Source: Pictodentalium vernedei (Eukaryota; Mollusca; Scaphopoda; Dentaliida; Dentaliidae). From it: a stretch of 64,000 nt of DNA. Location: assembly GCA_031216915.1 (NCBI GenBank), contig CM062294.1, forward strand, positions 35,734,936-35,798,935. Direction: 5' to 3'. Under the pieces are notes generated by a model. The model saw nothing but the letters and a program-made list of their open reading frames with translations. It had not been told where the DNA came from and searched no databases. Below are positions 1-9,776 of the stretch, piece by piece. How positions within the stretch are numbered: the stretch's first letter is position 1; each line of letters starts with the position of its first letter. Position numbers and translations under genes: made by a program.

Positions 1-21
1 CTAGATGGAAAGCCTGTCACA

Positions 22-1680
22 ATGGAAGTCGACACAGGCGCAGCAGTCTCATTGATGTCTAAAAGCATGAAAGACAAAGTTTTAAAGCACTTGAAAATTA
101 AGCCATCTGAAATCATTTTAAAAACCCTAACTGGACAAAAAGTGACAGTTTATGGGAAATGTACTGTTAAAGTGTCATACAAAGAACAAACAAGCAAACT
201 CTTATCATTGTATATTGTTGACAGTGATGGTCCAGCTTTATTTGGTAGAGACTGGCTATGACACATAAGACTTGACTGACATAAAATAAATAATATAGAC
301 ACTGTTAACCCTTCAGGTTTAGAAACTGTTTTAATGAAATATGAAGGAGTTTTTAAAGAAAATCTTGGAAAAATAAAGGGATTCCAAGCCAAACTTAACA
401 TAAAACCTGATGCCAAACCACAATTCTTCAAGCCACGACCAGTACCATTTGCATTGCGTGATGGAATTGCAAAAGAACTCTCACGTTCAGAGAAACTAGG
501 TATCATTGAAAAAATTGAATACAGTGGGCTGCACCCATAGTTCCAGTGCAAAAAAACCAACGGCGACATAAGAATTTGCGGTGATTATAAGGTCACTATA
601 AATCAAGATCTACAACCTGTAGAACATCCACTGCCCACACCAGATGAACTATTTCAAATGCTAAATGGTGGGAAAAATTTTTTTAAGTTAGACCTCTCGC
701 AGGCCTACCAACAAATTGAATTGGAACCAAACTCTCGCAAATATGTCGCTATTAACACACACTTAGGTCTGTACCAATATACACGTATGCCATATGGAAT
801 TTCCATGGCAGCAGCAATTTTTCAATCGACCATGGATAAAATACTCAATGGTTTGAACGTAGGTTGTTATCAAGACGACATGATAGTTACCGGTAGAACT
901 GATAAAGAACATCTTGAGAATCTTGATAGTGTGCTCAACAGACTTGAACATGCTAACATCAGACTTCAAAAATCCAAATGTGAATACTTGGTGCCACAAC
1001 TTACTTACCTGGGATTCACTATCCATGATAATGGTATACGCATAGATCAGGACGGTATGAATGCAATTCGAAATGCACCCAGACCAACTTGTAAAGCCGA
1101 ACTTCAGTCATTCCTTGGACTTGTAAATCATTACCGAAAACACATTGTCAATATGTCAACAATTTGCTCACCTCTTAACCACCTTCTTAAAAAAGATGTT
1201 GAATGGAATTGGGATGAAAGTGTGGAAACAGCTTACATAAACCTGAAAACTTTACTGACTTGTACTGATAATGTACTAATACATTATGACTCCAGCGCAC
1301 CTGTTACCCTTGCTGTAGACGGATCTCCCATTGGGGTTGGCGCAATAATATCTCACATCACACCAAATGGTGAACGACCAATTGCTTATGCTTCAAGGTC
1401 ACTACAAGTGAATGCAATTATTCACAAATCGAAAGGGAAGGCTTAGCCATAATATTTGGACTTCGAAAATTTCATCAATATCTGTTTGGCAGAAAATTTA
1501 CTCTTATCACTGATAATAAACCACTTAGTTTAATATTTGGACCCAAAAAAGGAATACCTGTTCTCAGCGCAGCTCACATACAACGATGGGCAATCGAATT
1601 AGCATCATACAACTATGACATCAAGCTCCGAACATCCAAGCAAAACAGTAATGCAGATGCTTTATCTAGACTACCACTGC
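22..1680 (+). pseudogene. pol: gypsy 1 pol, protease-RT-RNase H part
   Basis: Aspartic protease core DTGA lies at 31-42, and the fold ends with ALFGRDWL just before a TGA at 259; a second TGA follows at 277, same frame. RT blocks follow: KKTNGDIRICGDYK from about 550, FKLDLSQAYQQIEL near 680, and the catalytic YQDD at 868-879. RNase H shows LAVDGSPIGVGA, then after a frameshift near 1410-1440 EGLAIIFGLRKFHQYLFG and TDNKPL, ending NADALSRLP by 1677. Between about 522 and 549 the conserved WAAPIVPV stretch is out of frame on both sides, a compensating pair of indels. The product would have been a polyprotein processed by its own protease to copy element RNA into DNA. Family is certain; activity is not possible in this state. 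Confidence 0.9.
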
Positions 1681-1685
1681 CTGAA

Positions 1686-3086
1686 ATGACTGAACCGATT
1701 ACAAAATCCAACCTCACCACTGAAGCTCAACTAGTTAATCTTGTCAATGTCAACAATCTTCCAGTCACTGCAAAGTCTATAAGTCGTGAAACTAAACATG
1801 ATTCAATTCTATCAAAAGCCTTGTATTTTACAACTAATGGATGGTCGACTACCTCCGATAATCTTACTCCAGAATTACAACCATTCTTAAATCATCGAAA
1901 TGAACTTTCTACGGAAGAAGGATGTCTCTTGTGGGGAACAAGAACTATAACACCAACTTAGTTTCAACTGAAAATTTTATCCGAATTACACACCAATCAC
2001 CCTGGAATAGTACAAATGAAGTCGTTCGCACGAATGCACATTTGGTGGCCATCACTCGACAGAGATATAGAGAACCTTGTTAGGGAATGTACTAACTGTC
2101 AAGATATGCAACCTAAAGCACCACAAACATACACCAATCCTTGGAAATGGCCATCGCAACCATGGTCCCGAGTGCACATAGACTTCGCAGGACCCTTCAT
2201 GGGCGAAACTTATATGATTCTTGTTGATGTGCATTCTAAATGGCCAGTAGTATGTCATATGTCTTCCACTACCGCTGAGCAGACTATTGAAAAACTTCGC
2301 TCTATTTTTTCAAACTTTGGTGTACCTCATGAACTTGTATCCGATAATGGACCACAATTTATTTCTGACATTTTCAAAAATTTTATGAAGAACAACAATA
2401 TCTCACACATTCTTGCACCACCATATCACCCGAGTACAAATGGCGAAGCCGAACGCTTTGTAAGAACATTTAAACGTGCAATGAAAACCAAGCGTGACAA
2501 AACACAGTCTTGGTATCAGAAAATCTCAGAATTTTTACTTTCTTACAGAACGACACCTCACTCCACAACTCAGCGTACTCCCGCAGAATAAATGATGGGA
2601 CGGACACTACGTACAAGCCTTGATGCCTTACATCCTAATATTGGTCATCGCATACAAAAACAAACATCTCCTTTGAAAGTGACTCGACAAGTTGAAATTG
2701 GCGAACCTGTTCTCGTTAGAGACTATCATCATAAATGTGAAACATGGATAACCGGAGTTGTTCTGAAAAGACTAAGTCCTTCTTCTTATTTAATTCAAGT
2801 TGGAAACTTAACCTGGAAACGACATATTGACCAACTGAAATGTACTGATGGATCACTACTGACATCAGAATCATTTCCGGCAAATGAAGAAATCGTCTCA
2901 CCACTACCCATCATCACATCTTCAGCTACAACATCACCCAACATCTCAATGCAAGAATCAACTTACTATGAACAACAAGACACTACTAGTCGTCCTACAA
3001 CTGTATCAGACACACCATCAATTACAACTAGATGCTCAGAACGAGTAAGATCAAAGCCACATAATCTGAAAGACTATCTCACATAA
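1686..3086 (+). pseudogene. pol: gypsy 1 pol, integrase part
   Basis: This continues the RNase H frame. A TAG at 1959-1961 and a TAA at 2589-2591 interrupt one otherwise continuous frame. The integrase has an N-terminal zinc-binding HHCC pattern (HTNH around 1990, CTNC near 2090), then the DDE core: D in HIDFAGP, D in SDNGPQF, E in NGEAERF. The tail after 2592 holds MMGRTLRT and the GPY/F-like end module (ETWITGVVLKRLSPSSY, IDQLK). Integrase inserts the cDNA into host chromatin. No chromodomain or PHD is visible at the C terminus, unlike gypsy 3. The final 60 residues are Ser/Thr-rich low complexity. Confidence 0.9.
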
Positions 3087-3795
3087 TACATGCTCATTTC
3101 AAATTAACTTTCTCATCTTATCAACACATGACCTGCAACCTTGATCTTAGTTGGAAAAACTCTAATTAAATGCTAATTATTAATTTGATAATGTTCATAT
3201 AGAACAGTTGAAGTTTTGTTTGATCGACTTTCTCTTATGAATCTCAACTGCTAAGACTTTTAATGTCATCATATTGTTACACTACAAGACTTTGGACAAC
3301 ACAGGTGGTTACCAGAAATAATATTTCTAGTGCGCGAAGGGTGTAGAGAACACACAATATTAATGAATTCTCCCGTAACATTGTCTTTCACAATGAACTC
3401 TCCCACGTCTTTTATTGTAGAAATATGCAATCGAGTGTAACCCAACAATAAATACATGTGCTTGATAATAAATGATGACAGTCACAAATTGTCCACAGGT
3501 TTCATCCTAAATGTTCTTAAATTGTAAGAACACAACAATCTGCACCCCACTAGTTCTCATGTCCACACATCAATGAACTTAATTTCTACGGAGGATAGTG
3601 TAGGAAAGGCCTTGAATCATCTGCACCCCACGAAAATGGATAGTCACAAGATCTCATGTCCACACATCAATGAACTTAATTTCTACGCTGTTCACATCAG
3701 TCGTCTGACATTTTCGCGTTTCGACATGCAGAGTTGGGGGTAATTTGTCATTGTCCCCCTAACATATTAAGTCGACCTACACATTATTCATTTTA
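3087..3795. other. non-coding stretch, possible gypsy 1 3' end
   Basis: No gene is seen. The stretch is AT-rich and contains a short imperfect direct duplication (listed separately). It might include the 3' LTR of gypsy 1 but nothing in the window confirms it. Confidence 0.4.
3541..3688. repeat. tandem duplication of ~90 bp spacing
   Basis: The block beginning TCTGCACCCCAC and ending ATGAACTTAATTTCTACG occurs at 3541-3590 and again at about 3630-3688, with a few bases inserted in the second copy. It is a simple local duplication with no coding potential. Confidence 0.75.
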
Positions 3796-3867
3796 TCATT
3801 CCCAGTTTGGGCAGGTATGGGATCGGGAGACCCATACCCAACTATCCGGAAAATGATGCATTAGTGA

Positions 3868-4100
3868 CCAAACCAAATTGTCATATATCGTTCCTTGAGT
3901 CCCAGGATGTTCTGTGTGCCAATAGAAACACAGAGCGCGTTGGAATTCAGTGAAGGATATGGGCGCAAGAAACAAACAAACAAAAGGTGACCAAACTAAA
4001 TTGTCACATCTCGTTCCCTGAGTCCCAATGCGTTCTGTGTGCCAGTGGGCACACAGAGTACATTGGGGCTCAGTGAGGGATATGTGCGCAAGACACAAAA
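3868..4100. repeat. two tandem hairpin-forming units (~115 bp each)
   Basis: Two adjacent units start with GACCAAAC(C/T)AAATTGTCA and end with GCGCAAGA(A/C)ACAAA. Each folds on itself: the arm TGAGTCCCA...GTTCTGTGTGCCA pairs with a following ACACAGAG...TTGG...CTCAGTGA arm. The second unit has the better stem. The palindromic layout resembles a small foldback or MITE-like repeat; alternatively it is a processed-RNA hairpin. No transposase or known small RNA is recognised. Confidence 0.7.
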
Positions 4101-4592
4101 CAAAAAAAAAACAAACAAAAAAACAAGCAAACAACAACAAAAATAAAACCCCCATAAAAACCCAATGATAGTAATCACTTGGGCCTCGGTAGCAACAGCG
4201 AATGCATGGGGTTATTATTGTGATGCCTACCCTCCTATGTTTCCAATCCTTTCTACAAATAAAGCACGATGAACATGGTACTCATTTTCTTATCAAGCAA
4301 ACGGACGAAGTTTAGGTTGAATAACTGTGGAAACGAAGTTCTCTGTGAAAGATATTCATTTTACTGTCACTAGAAACACATAGCCGTTAAACTTCCACAG
4401 GCTAAATTTTAAGTGTGTCATGTCTGCTTACTATGATTAGCCCAGTTATCATCTCCTCTTGATCAAATTCCCGTTGCATGGACACTGTCAATGGATCGAG
4501 TTGTAGGGTGGGGCACGGCTCATTAACCATAACTGTGCCATCCTTATTACCCTCCTTAATTTTCGTCTTTTTTCGACCAATATCCCCCACCC

Positions 4593-4608
4593 ACCCCCCC
4601 CCCCCCCC
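4593..4608. repeat. poly-C tract (~16 bp)
   Basis: One of about a dozen long C or G mononucleotide runs in the window; it is followed by CT-rich sequence to about 4640. Confidence 0.8.
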
Positions 4609-4880
4609 ATCTCTCTCTATCCACTCTATCCTTCTCTCTCTATTTCATGCTTGAACCCTTTGACTTACTTCTCGCCCATCTCTCTCATCCTCCAACCCAA
4701 GAAGAGTGAATTCGTAGGGATTGGTCACACTTTGTTGCCCCCGATTAGCGATCAGTCACTTTTTGTAAGCACGTAATTCCCTTCTTCATGCGCCTTAGAA
4801 ACTATATGATTTTTATCTTTCTTCGAAGATAGGTTGTGTTGCCCAATTTCTATGGATTGTGTTGCCCAACAACTCACATA

Positions 4881-4968
4881 CATATGTGGGTGTATATGTG
4901 TATGTGTGTGTGTATGTATGTATGTATGTGTGTGTATGTATATATGTATACATATGTATATGTATATG
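4881..4968. repeat. TATG/TG microsatellite, left half
   Basis: A degenerate (TG)n/(TATG)n tract that ends exactly where the 5' LTR of gypsy 2 begins. The same motif resumes directly after the 3' LTR at 13787, so this is one microsatellite split by the insertion. Confidence 0.85.
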
Positions 4969-5168
4969 TGTGGCAGGTTTGCTTGGAAATACATACCGGT
5001 TGTTTTCGATTCTTGTCATTGCAGTATTTTGTCACTTCCTGTTGTTTCCTTAAAGCTGATAAACCAATGTATCTCATTGGTTGTTCGTTTCCAGTATCTG
5101 TAACTTTCTAGTCGGTTGAATCCAAAATGAGGGATCAATCATATTCGAGTTCCCCAGCTCGAATTGGC

Positions 5169-5177
5169 TATATAAAG
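5169..5177 (+). promoter_or_regulatory. TATA box of 5' LTR
   Basis: TATATAAAG in the first quarter of the LTR, a reasonable place for U3. The matching site in the 3' LTR is mutated to AAAATAAAG, so only the upstream LTR keeps the motif. Confidence 0.55.
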
Positions 5178-5688
5178 CTACCTTCACTTAGTGAAGGCCC
5201 CCCCTCCCCCATTCTTGGCATCAGAGCTCTAATTCAGCTGTGCCAGAACAACTGCCTGTTGAGGTTAGTTGAGGGGCCATTCTGTACTCTCCTATTCAGG
5301 GGTGTTACAGACCAGAATCAATTCTGGAGTTGCTCCATTATACGGGGCACATACGCCGGTAGAGACAACGTCCATGACGTGCCTTTTCTGGTGGAGGTGC
5401 TCAATATAGTGGAGTTGCCCAGTTAAGGCCACCCTACAGTTGAAATTGGCAATATATGGCCTCCCAAAATGGTTTTTTTTTGGATGATGTAATTTTTATA
5501 TAAGGTTAGAAACCCCACCTGAAATTGAGCCAAATTTGGTCCCAGTATTTTTCTTTTTTTATGTAACATACTATCGGCAATGTCACCCACAAAGGGCCGT
5601 GGTTTAAATAAAATATTATAATTTGGTTGAGTTTGAACTATTTTTTTTGTTTTGTTGATAATTTTATTTTGATTTTGTTTAGTTGTTG

Positions 5689-5694
5689 AATAAA
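5689..5694 (+). terminator. LTR polyadenylation signal AATAAA
   Basis: AATAAA about 130 bp before the LTR end, conserved in the 3' LTR at 13653-13658. In the 3' copy it would end the genomic transcript. Confidence 0.5.
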
Positions 5695-5826
5695 CCACGC
5701 TAAACTTATTTCTTGTACTTTTTTTATCCTTAACTGACTGAGAGCTTCAAATCCTTACGAATTTGACATTAACAGGGTTCCAATCTTCTGTATATTATTA
5801 TACTTAGTCCCATCCTGTTACATTTT

Positions 5827-5849
5827 TGGCGAGGCTACCAGGATTTGAA
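5827..5849 (+). other. tRNA primer-binding site of gypsy 2
   Basis: It starts TGGCGAGGCTACC four bases after the 5' LTR. Its reverse complement ends in CCA and contains TTCAAATCC, the layout of a tRNA T-loop, T-stem and acceptor strand, so a tRNA primer is strongly implied. I could not assign the tRNA isotype. Confidence 0.8.
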
Positions 5850-5851
5850 GG

Positions 5852-7958
5852 TTGATTCGACCAGATATGGATTCTGTTACAAGAGATAATTTACAGAGAG
5901 TAGGGAGTCCAGTTATGCATAGACAATTTGGAAATATGGGTCTAAAGACCGATCCCTGGGGTACACTTTCAACAACTTGTGCAGTAACAAGTTCAGTACA
6001 CCCTTTGATGAGTACAAGACCAAAAGTATCTTGTGTTAAAATTCAAACATGTGTAGGTCCCCCATCTTTTCAAGCTGGACCTTTGTATACAACAGCTGGG
6101 GGTACTCAGAAAAAATATTGTGAGTCCCAAGGAAATCTGGGGCCTACCCTAAATCAAAACAGAATGGGGCCTGGGTCACCAGACTTACTTTTTGATTATT
6201 CCCCCTTTGATTTTGAAAGGACTAATGTTTCAGGGGAAATTTTGAATTTAGGTTTTCATAGTGAGAGCAATCTGGAAACTCCAGGAGAGTTGAGTTTGCC
6301 TGCTAAAAAGTTACAAACTTCTAGTACCACAGCAATCAATGAAAGATATCTTGATTATCAGCCTCCTCAGTTCAGTGAGTTACATCTTCCTAGGCTGAAT
6401 CGTGGGTATATTCCTGCTGGGATGGATTTTTTAAGCTCCACCGAAAACCTGAGTGTATGTGCTGTCTCTTCAGAAGCTACTCCTTGGAGAGCTGTAGACA
6501 GGACAAGTGCATTTAGGTTGCGAAAGGATGCAGGACAGTTACAGAGGCCTATGGAATCCAGACATGGGGTACATTTTTTTGAAGATTCTTCTCACCTTCC
6601 TCCAAAGTTCCCTTATTCAGTATATGAGAGGGCAAATCAAGGTATATCTTCCCCTATAGGAGAACATGGTTTTTCCTTCCCTTCCTTTGTGGAACAAAAA
6701 TCTAGTTCATTTGCAAAATCATATCCACAATTTACTGAATACACAAAATAGGATTGATTTTAATCATGTTACAACAAGTTGTGGAAATCAGAGCTATGGC
6801 CAGTTATCTTCTTTACAAAAAAGGGCTAATCTTGCCCTCTTAGAAAGGTCATCTCCAAAGTTAAATAAGACCCCATACAATGTGGGTAAATTAGGAGACG
6901 TGAACGTTGGTCAGGCAAAGGTACATCCTATTGACCCTGCGATATGGGGTCCAGGCATGTGCCAAACATGGACGTCTCCTTCTGGTCACCGACAGAATGA
7001 GTTTTCACAGATTCCTACAAATCATGCCCAAGAAAGCAATAACTTTTATCATGATCCATTACATATAGTAGAGACACCTGTAGGTAGGAAACTGACTGGA
7101 AATAGAACCCCCAGGGTTGAAGCTGAATATTCAAATGATTTTCTTAAGGTCAAAAGCCAAAATACAAAAGAACCACAGACATATGATGGCTTATCTGACT
7201 TTCAGGACTACTTGATACATTTCGAGCAAGTAGCTGCCTGGAATGGTAGGAATGACTGTAAAAAGTCTCAGCAGTTAATAATGTGTTTGAGAGGTTCTGC
7301 TCAAAAGATATTGAGTGATCTCACTCTTAGTTAAGTTAGTAATTATGCTGAGGTTAAGCATGCATTTTTGCAACGCTTTAAACCTCCTGGTCGAGAAGTT
7401 GCATATCGAATGGAATTTAGGAATAGGAATAGAATAGAAACTGAAACTTCTGCTGAATTTGGATTTGCTTTGTGACGGCTGGCTAATTCAGCCTTTCCAG
7501 ACTTACCGAGCTCAGCAAAAGAGGCTTATACTATTGATCAATTTATTAATGGCTTGGGGTCTTATGAGCTCAGAAAACATGTTCAATTTAGCCGGCCAAA
7601 AACTCTGGATGAAGCAATAACTAATGCTGTAGAGTTTGAAGCTTTTGATGGATCTCATAATACCACAACCAAGTCGGTAGAAACAGAACATTTAGTGTCT
7701 GTGATACAGGAAAAGAGAGCTCAATGTAAGTAACATGAACCAACTGGCCAAGACATTATTGATGTTATTCGGGAATAGTTTAGCAAACTGAATAAAATTG
7801 TAGGGGATGCCCTTAACTCTGATAAAGGGATGGGAAAGTTAAAGAAATGTTTTAAATGTGTGGAGAATTGGAACTCTAAACACAAGTGTTCTGGTAAACT
7901 TGAGAATGATGTAGATATTAAAATGAAGTCTGAATCAGTTGAAAAGTCGGGAAAATAA
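5852..7958 (+). pseudogene. gag: gypsy 2 gag
   Basis: A long Gag-like frame. The first part (5852-6751, start MIRPDMDSVTRD) is Ser/Pro/Gly-rich without recognisable domains. A frameshift between 6666 and 6751 leads into the second part, which holds the capsid-like retrotransposon gag region: PQTYDGLSDFQDYLIHFEQ and, after a TAA at 7332, YAEVKHAFLQRF, AYRMEFRNR and FINGLGSYELRKHV. More in-frame stops lie at 7473, 7731 and 7776; the TAA at 7956 may be the natural end. Near 7850 a CFKCVENWNSKHKC motif looks like a degenerate nucleocapsid zinc knuckle. Gag would form the particle that packages element RNA. Confidence 0.85.
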
Positions 7959-7984
7959 AAAGGGTCAAGTTTGAGCCCCAAAAT

Positions 7985-9706
7985 TTGGCCTTGGATTATG
8001 TTTGTAAAGCTTCAAAATGTGGGCAAACAATATGTATAACATCTGTTCAGCCAAGTTGTCTTTTTGTGAGGACTCTGATTGAAGGTAAATCTGTTGATTT
8101 TTTAGTGGACTCTGGCTCTGCCGTGTCTTTGGTATCTCGGGATATTTATGATAAGTTCAATGGCAGTTTTACGTAAGATATTAAAAGTGTTGCTGTCAAA
8201 CTGTTGTCTGCTTCTGTTGATAGTCTTTCTGTTCTTGGAGAAACTTCATTGGAGATTAAAATTGGTAGTCTTAATTTTGTTCATAATGTAGTTGTAGCAG
8301 ATTTGGATAATTTGTCTGGAATAATTGGAGTAGACTTCTTAACTAAACATAATGTTAATTTGAGTTTCAGTCAAAAACTCCTTGATGTAAATGGTGAATG
8401 TGTTGAACTTTTTCCACAGTTTGGGAAGCATTGTGCTCGAATAAGGTTAGATGAATCCGTGACGGTACACCCTTGTACTGAACACGTAGTTCGAGGTATT
8501 GTAGATGGCTCATATGTTTCGCATGAAGGTTTAGTTGAACCAACCTCATTGGTTGAAAGCAAGGGCTTGCTGATGGCTCGAGCCGTAGTGAAAACAGAAA
8601 ACAATGGAATTTATATGTCAGTGATTAATATTGGGAAAAAAAGTGTTAAGATTAATGGTAATTCTGTGGTGGCAACTCTGTCCCCAGTGAACATACTTTC
8701 TGATGTAGGAAGAAGTATCCCAGATTTGATCCCCACAGCACTACCTGGCCATTTGGAGTCACTTTTTGATGGAATGTCAGAAAAATTAAAGCCTGAACAA
8801 AGAGAAAAAGTAAGAGATTTACTCACTGAGTATCAGAATATTTTTGTTGGGCCTGATGGTAAACTTGGTAAAACAAACTTAGTGGAGCATAGTATAAATA
8901 CTGGAGAACATAATCCCATTAAGATACCTCCCAGAAGAGCATCTTCTGTTAAAAGGGAAATTATTGACCAGGAAGTTGATAAAATGCTTAAAGAAGGCTT
9001 TGTTGAGCCTAGTACAAGTCCATCGTCGTCCCCTGTAGTTTTGGTTTCTCGAAGTGATGGGAGTGTAAGATTTTGTATTGATTATCGTAAGCTAAACTCA
9101 GTGACAAAAAAGGATGCTTTCTCTTTGCAGAGGATAGATGATGTATTAGATACTTTGGGCAATTCACAGTGGTTTAGTACCTTGGATCTCGCAAGTGAAT
9201 ACTGGCAAGTTGGTATGGACGAACTAGATAAACACAAAACAGCCTTTGTCACTCACAAGGGGTTATATCAATTTAATGTAATGAGTTTTGGGCTCTGTAA
9301 TGCCCCGGCAACGTTTACAAGGCTAATGGAATTGGTTTTGGGTGGCTTACAGTGGTCTAAATGTCTTTGTTATCTGGATGACGTCATTGTGTATGGAGCC
9401 TCATTTGACATTGCCCTAGACAACCTATGAGCTGTGTTTGAGTGTTTCCAAAATGCCAATTTGAAACCAAAGCCAAAGAAATGCAAACTGTTTGCTTCAG
9501 AGGTATCATATTTAGGTCACAGGGTATCTGAAGAGGGAATTAGTTGTGATCCTGGAAAGACTGATGCAATTCGACAATGGCCTACACCAAGTTCAGTTAC
9601 AGAGGTAAAGAGTTTTCTTGGCTCTGCAGGGTACTATCGCCGTTTTATTCCGGATTTTTCAAGTGTGGCCTCTCCACTAACAAAACTCATACAAAAAGAA
9701 TTTTAA
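7985..9706 (+). pseudogene. pol: gypsy 2 pol, protease and RT part
   Basis: The aspartic protease active site DSGSAVSLVS sits near 8108-8137 and the fold ends IIGVDFLTKHN. A TAA at 8174-8176 breaks one continuous frame. RT follows with FCIDYRKLNSVT, FSTLDLASEYWQV, FGLCNAPATF and the catalytic YLDD near 9370. TGA at 9428-9430 lies in frame and looks like a CGA-to-TGA decay. After GYYRRFIPDFS a frameshift in an A/T-rich run near 9700 moves to the next frame. The pol frame differs from gag, so a translational shift between them was probably normal. Confidence 0.9.
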
Positions 9707-9776
9707 ATTTAATTGGAATAAAGATTGTGAGCAGTCTTTTGAAAAGCTTAAAGAGCTGCTGACTTCTGCTCCAATT

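Larger units (their letters stand above)
1..3100 (+). mobile_element. Ty3/gypsy-type LTR retrotransposon 1 (decayed, 5' part outside window)
   Basis: The window opens inside the protease of a gypsy-type pol that runs protease, reverse transcriptase, RNase H, integrase, the Ty3/gypsy order. No gag is present because it lies upstream of the window. Several in-frame stops and shifts show it is dead. I found no LTR, primer site or polypurine tract after the integrase; the AT-rich sequence from about 3087 may hold the 3' LTR, but there is no second copy to compare. Its RT carries YQDD and differs strongly from the two other gypsy elements here, so it is a separate lineage. Confidence 0.9.
4969..5822 (+). 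repeat. 5' LTR of gypsy 2
   Basis: It matches 12918-13786 almost base for base, apart from substitutions, small indels and the C run. It carries a TATATAAAG box at 5169-5177 and AATAAA at 5689-5694, consistent with U3-R-U5 order. At 5192-5209 it has CCCCCCCTCCCCC where the 3' LTR has an uninterrupted run of about 26 C. Confidence 0.95.

Noticed and set aside
3796..4155. 119-codon minus-strand frame with hydrophobic start, possible secreted protein
   Set aside because: The hydrophobic start is an artefact of the A-rich tract read on the other strand, and the rest is the tandem hairpin repeat.
4752..5111. Five overlapping Tyr/His/Ile- or Cys/Val-rich open frames on both strands
   Set aside because: They arise from the TG/TATG microsatellite and LTR start.
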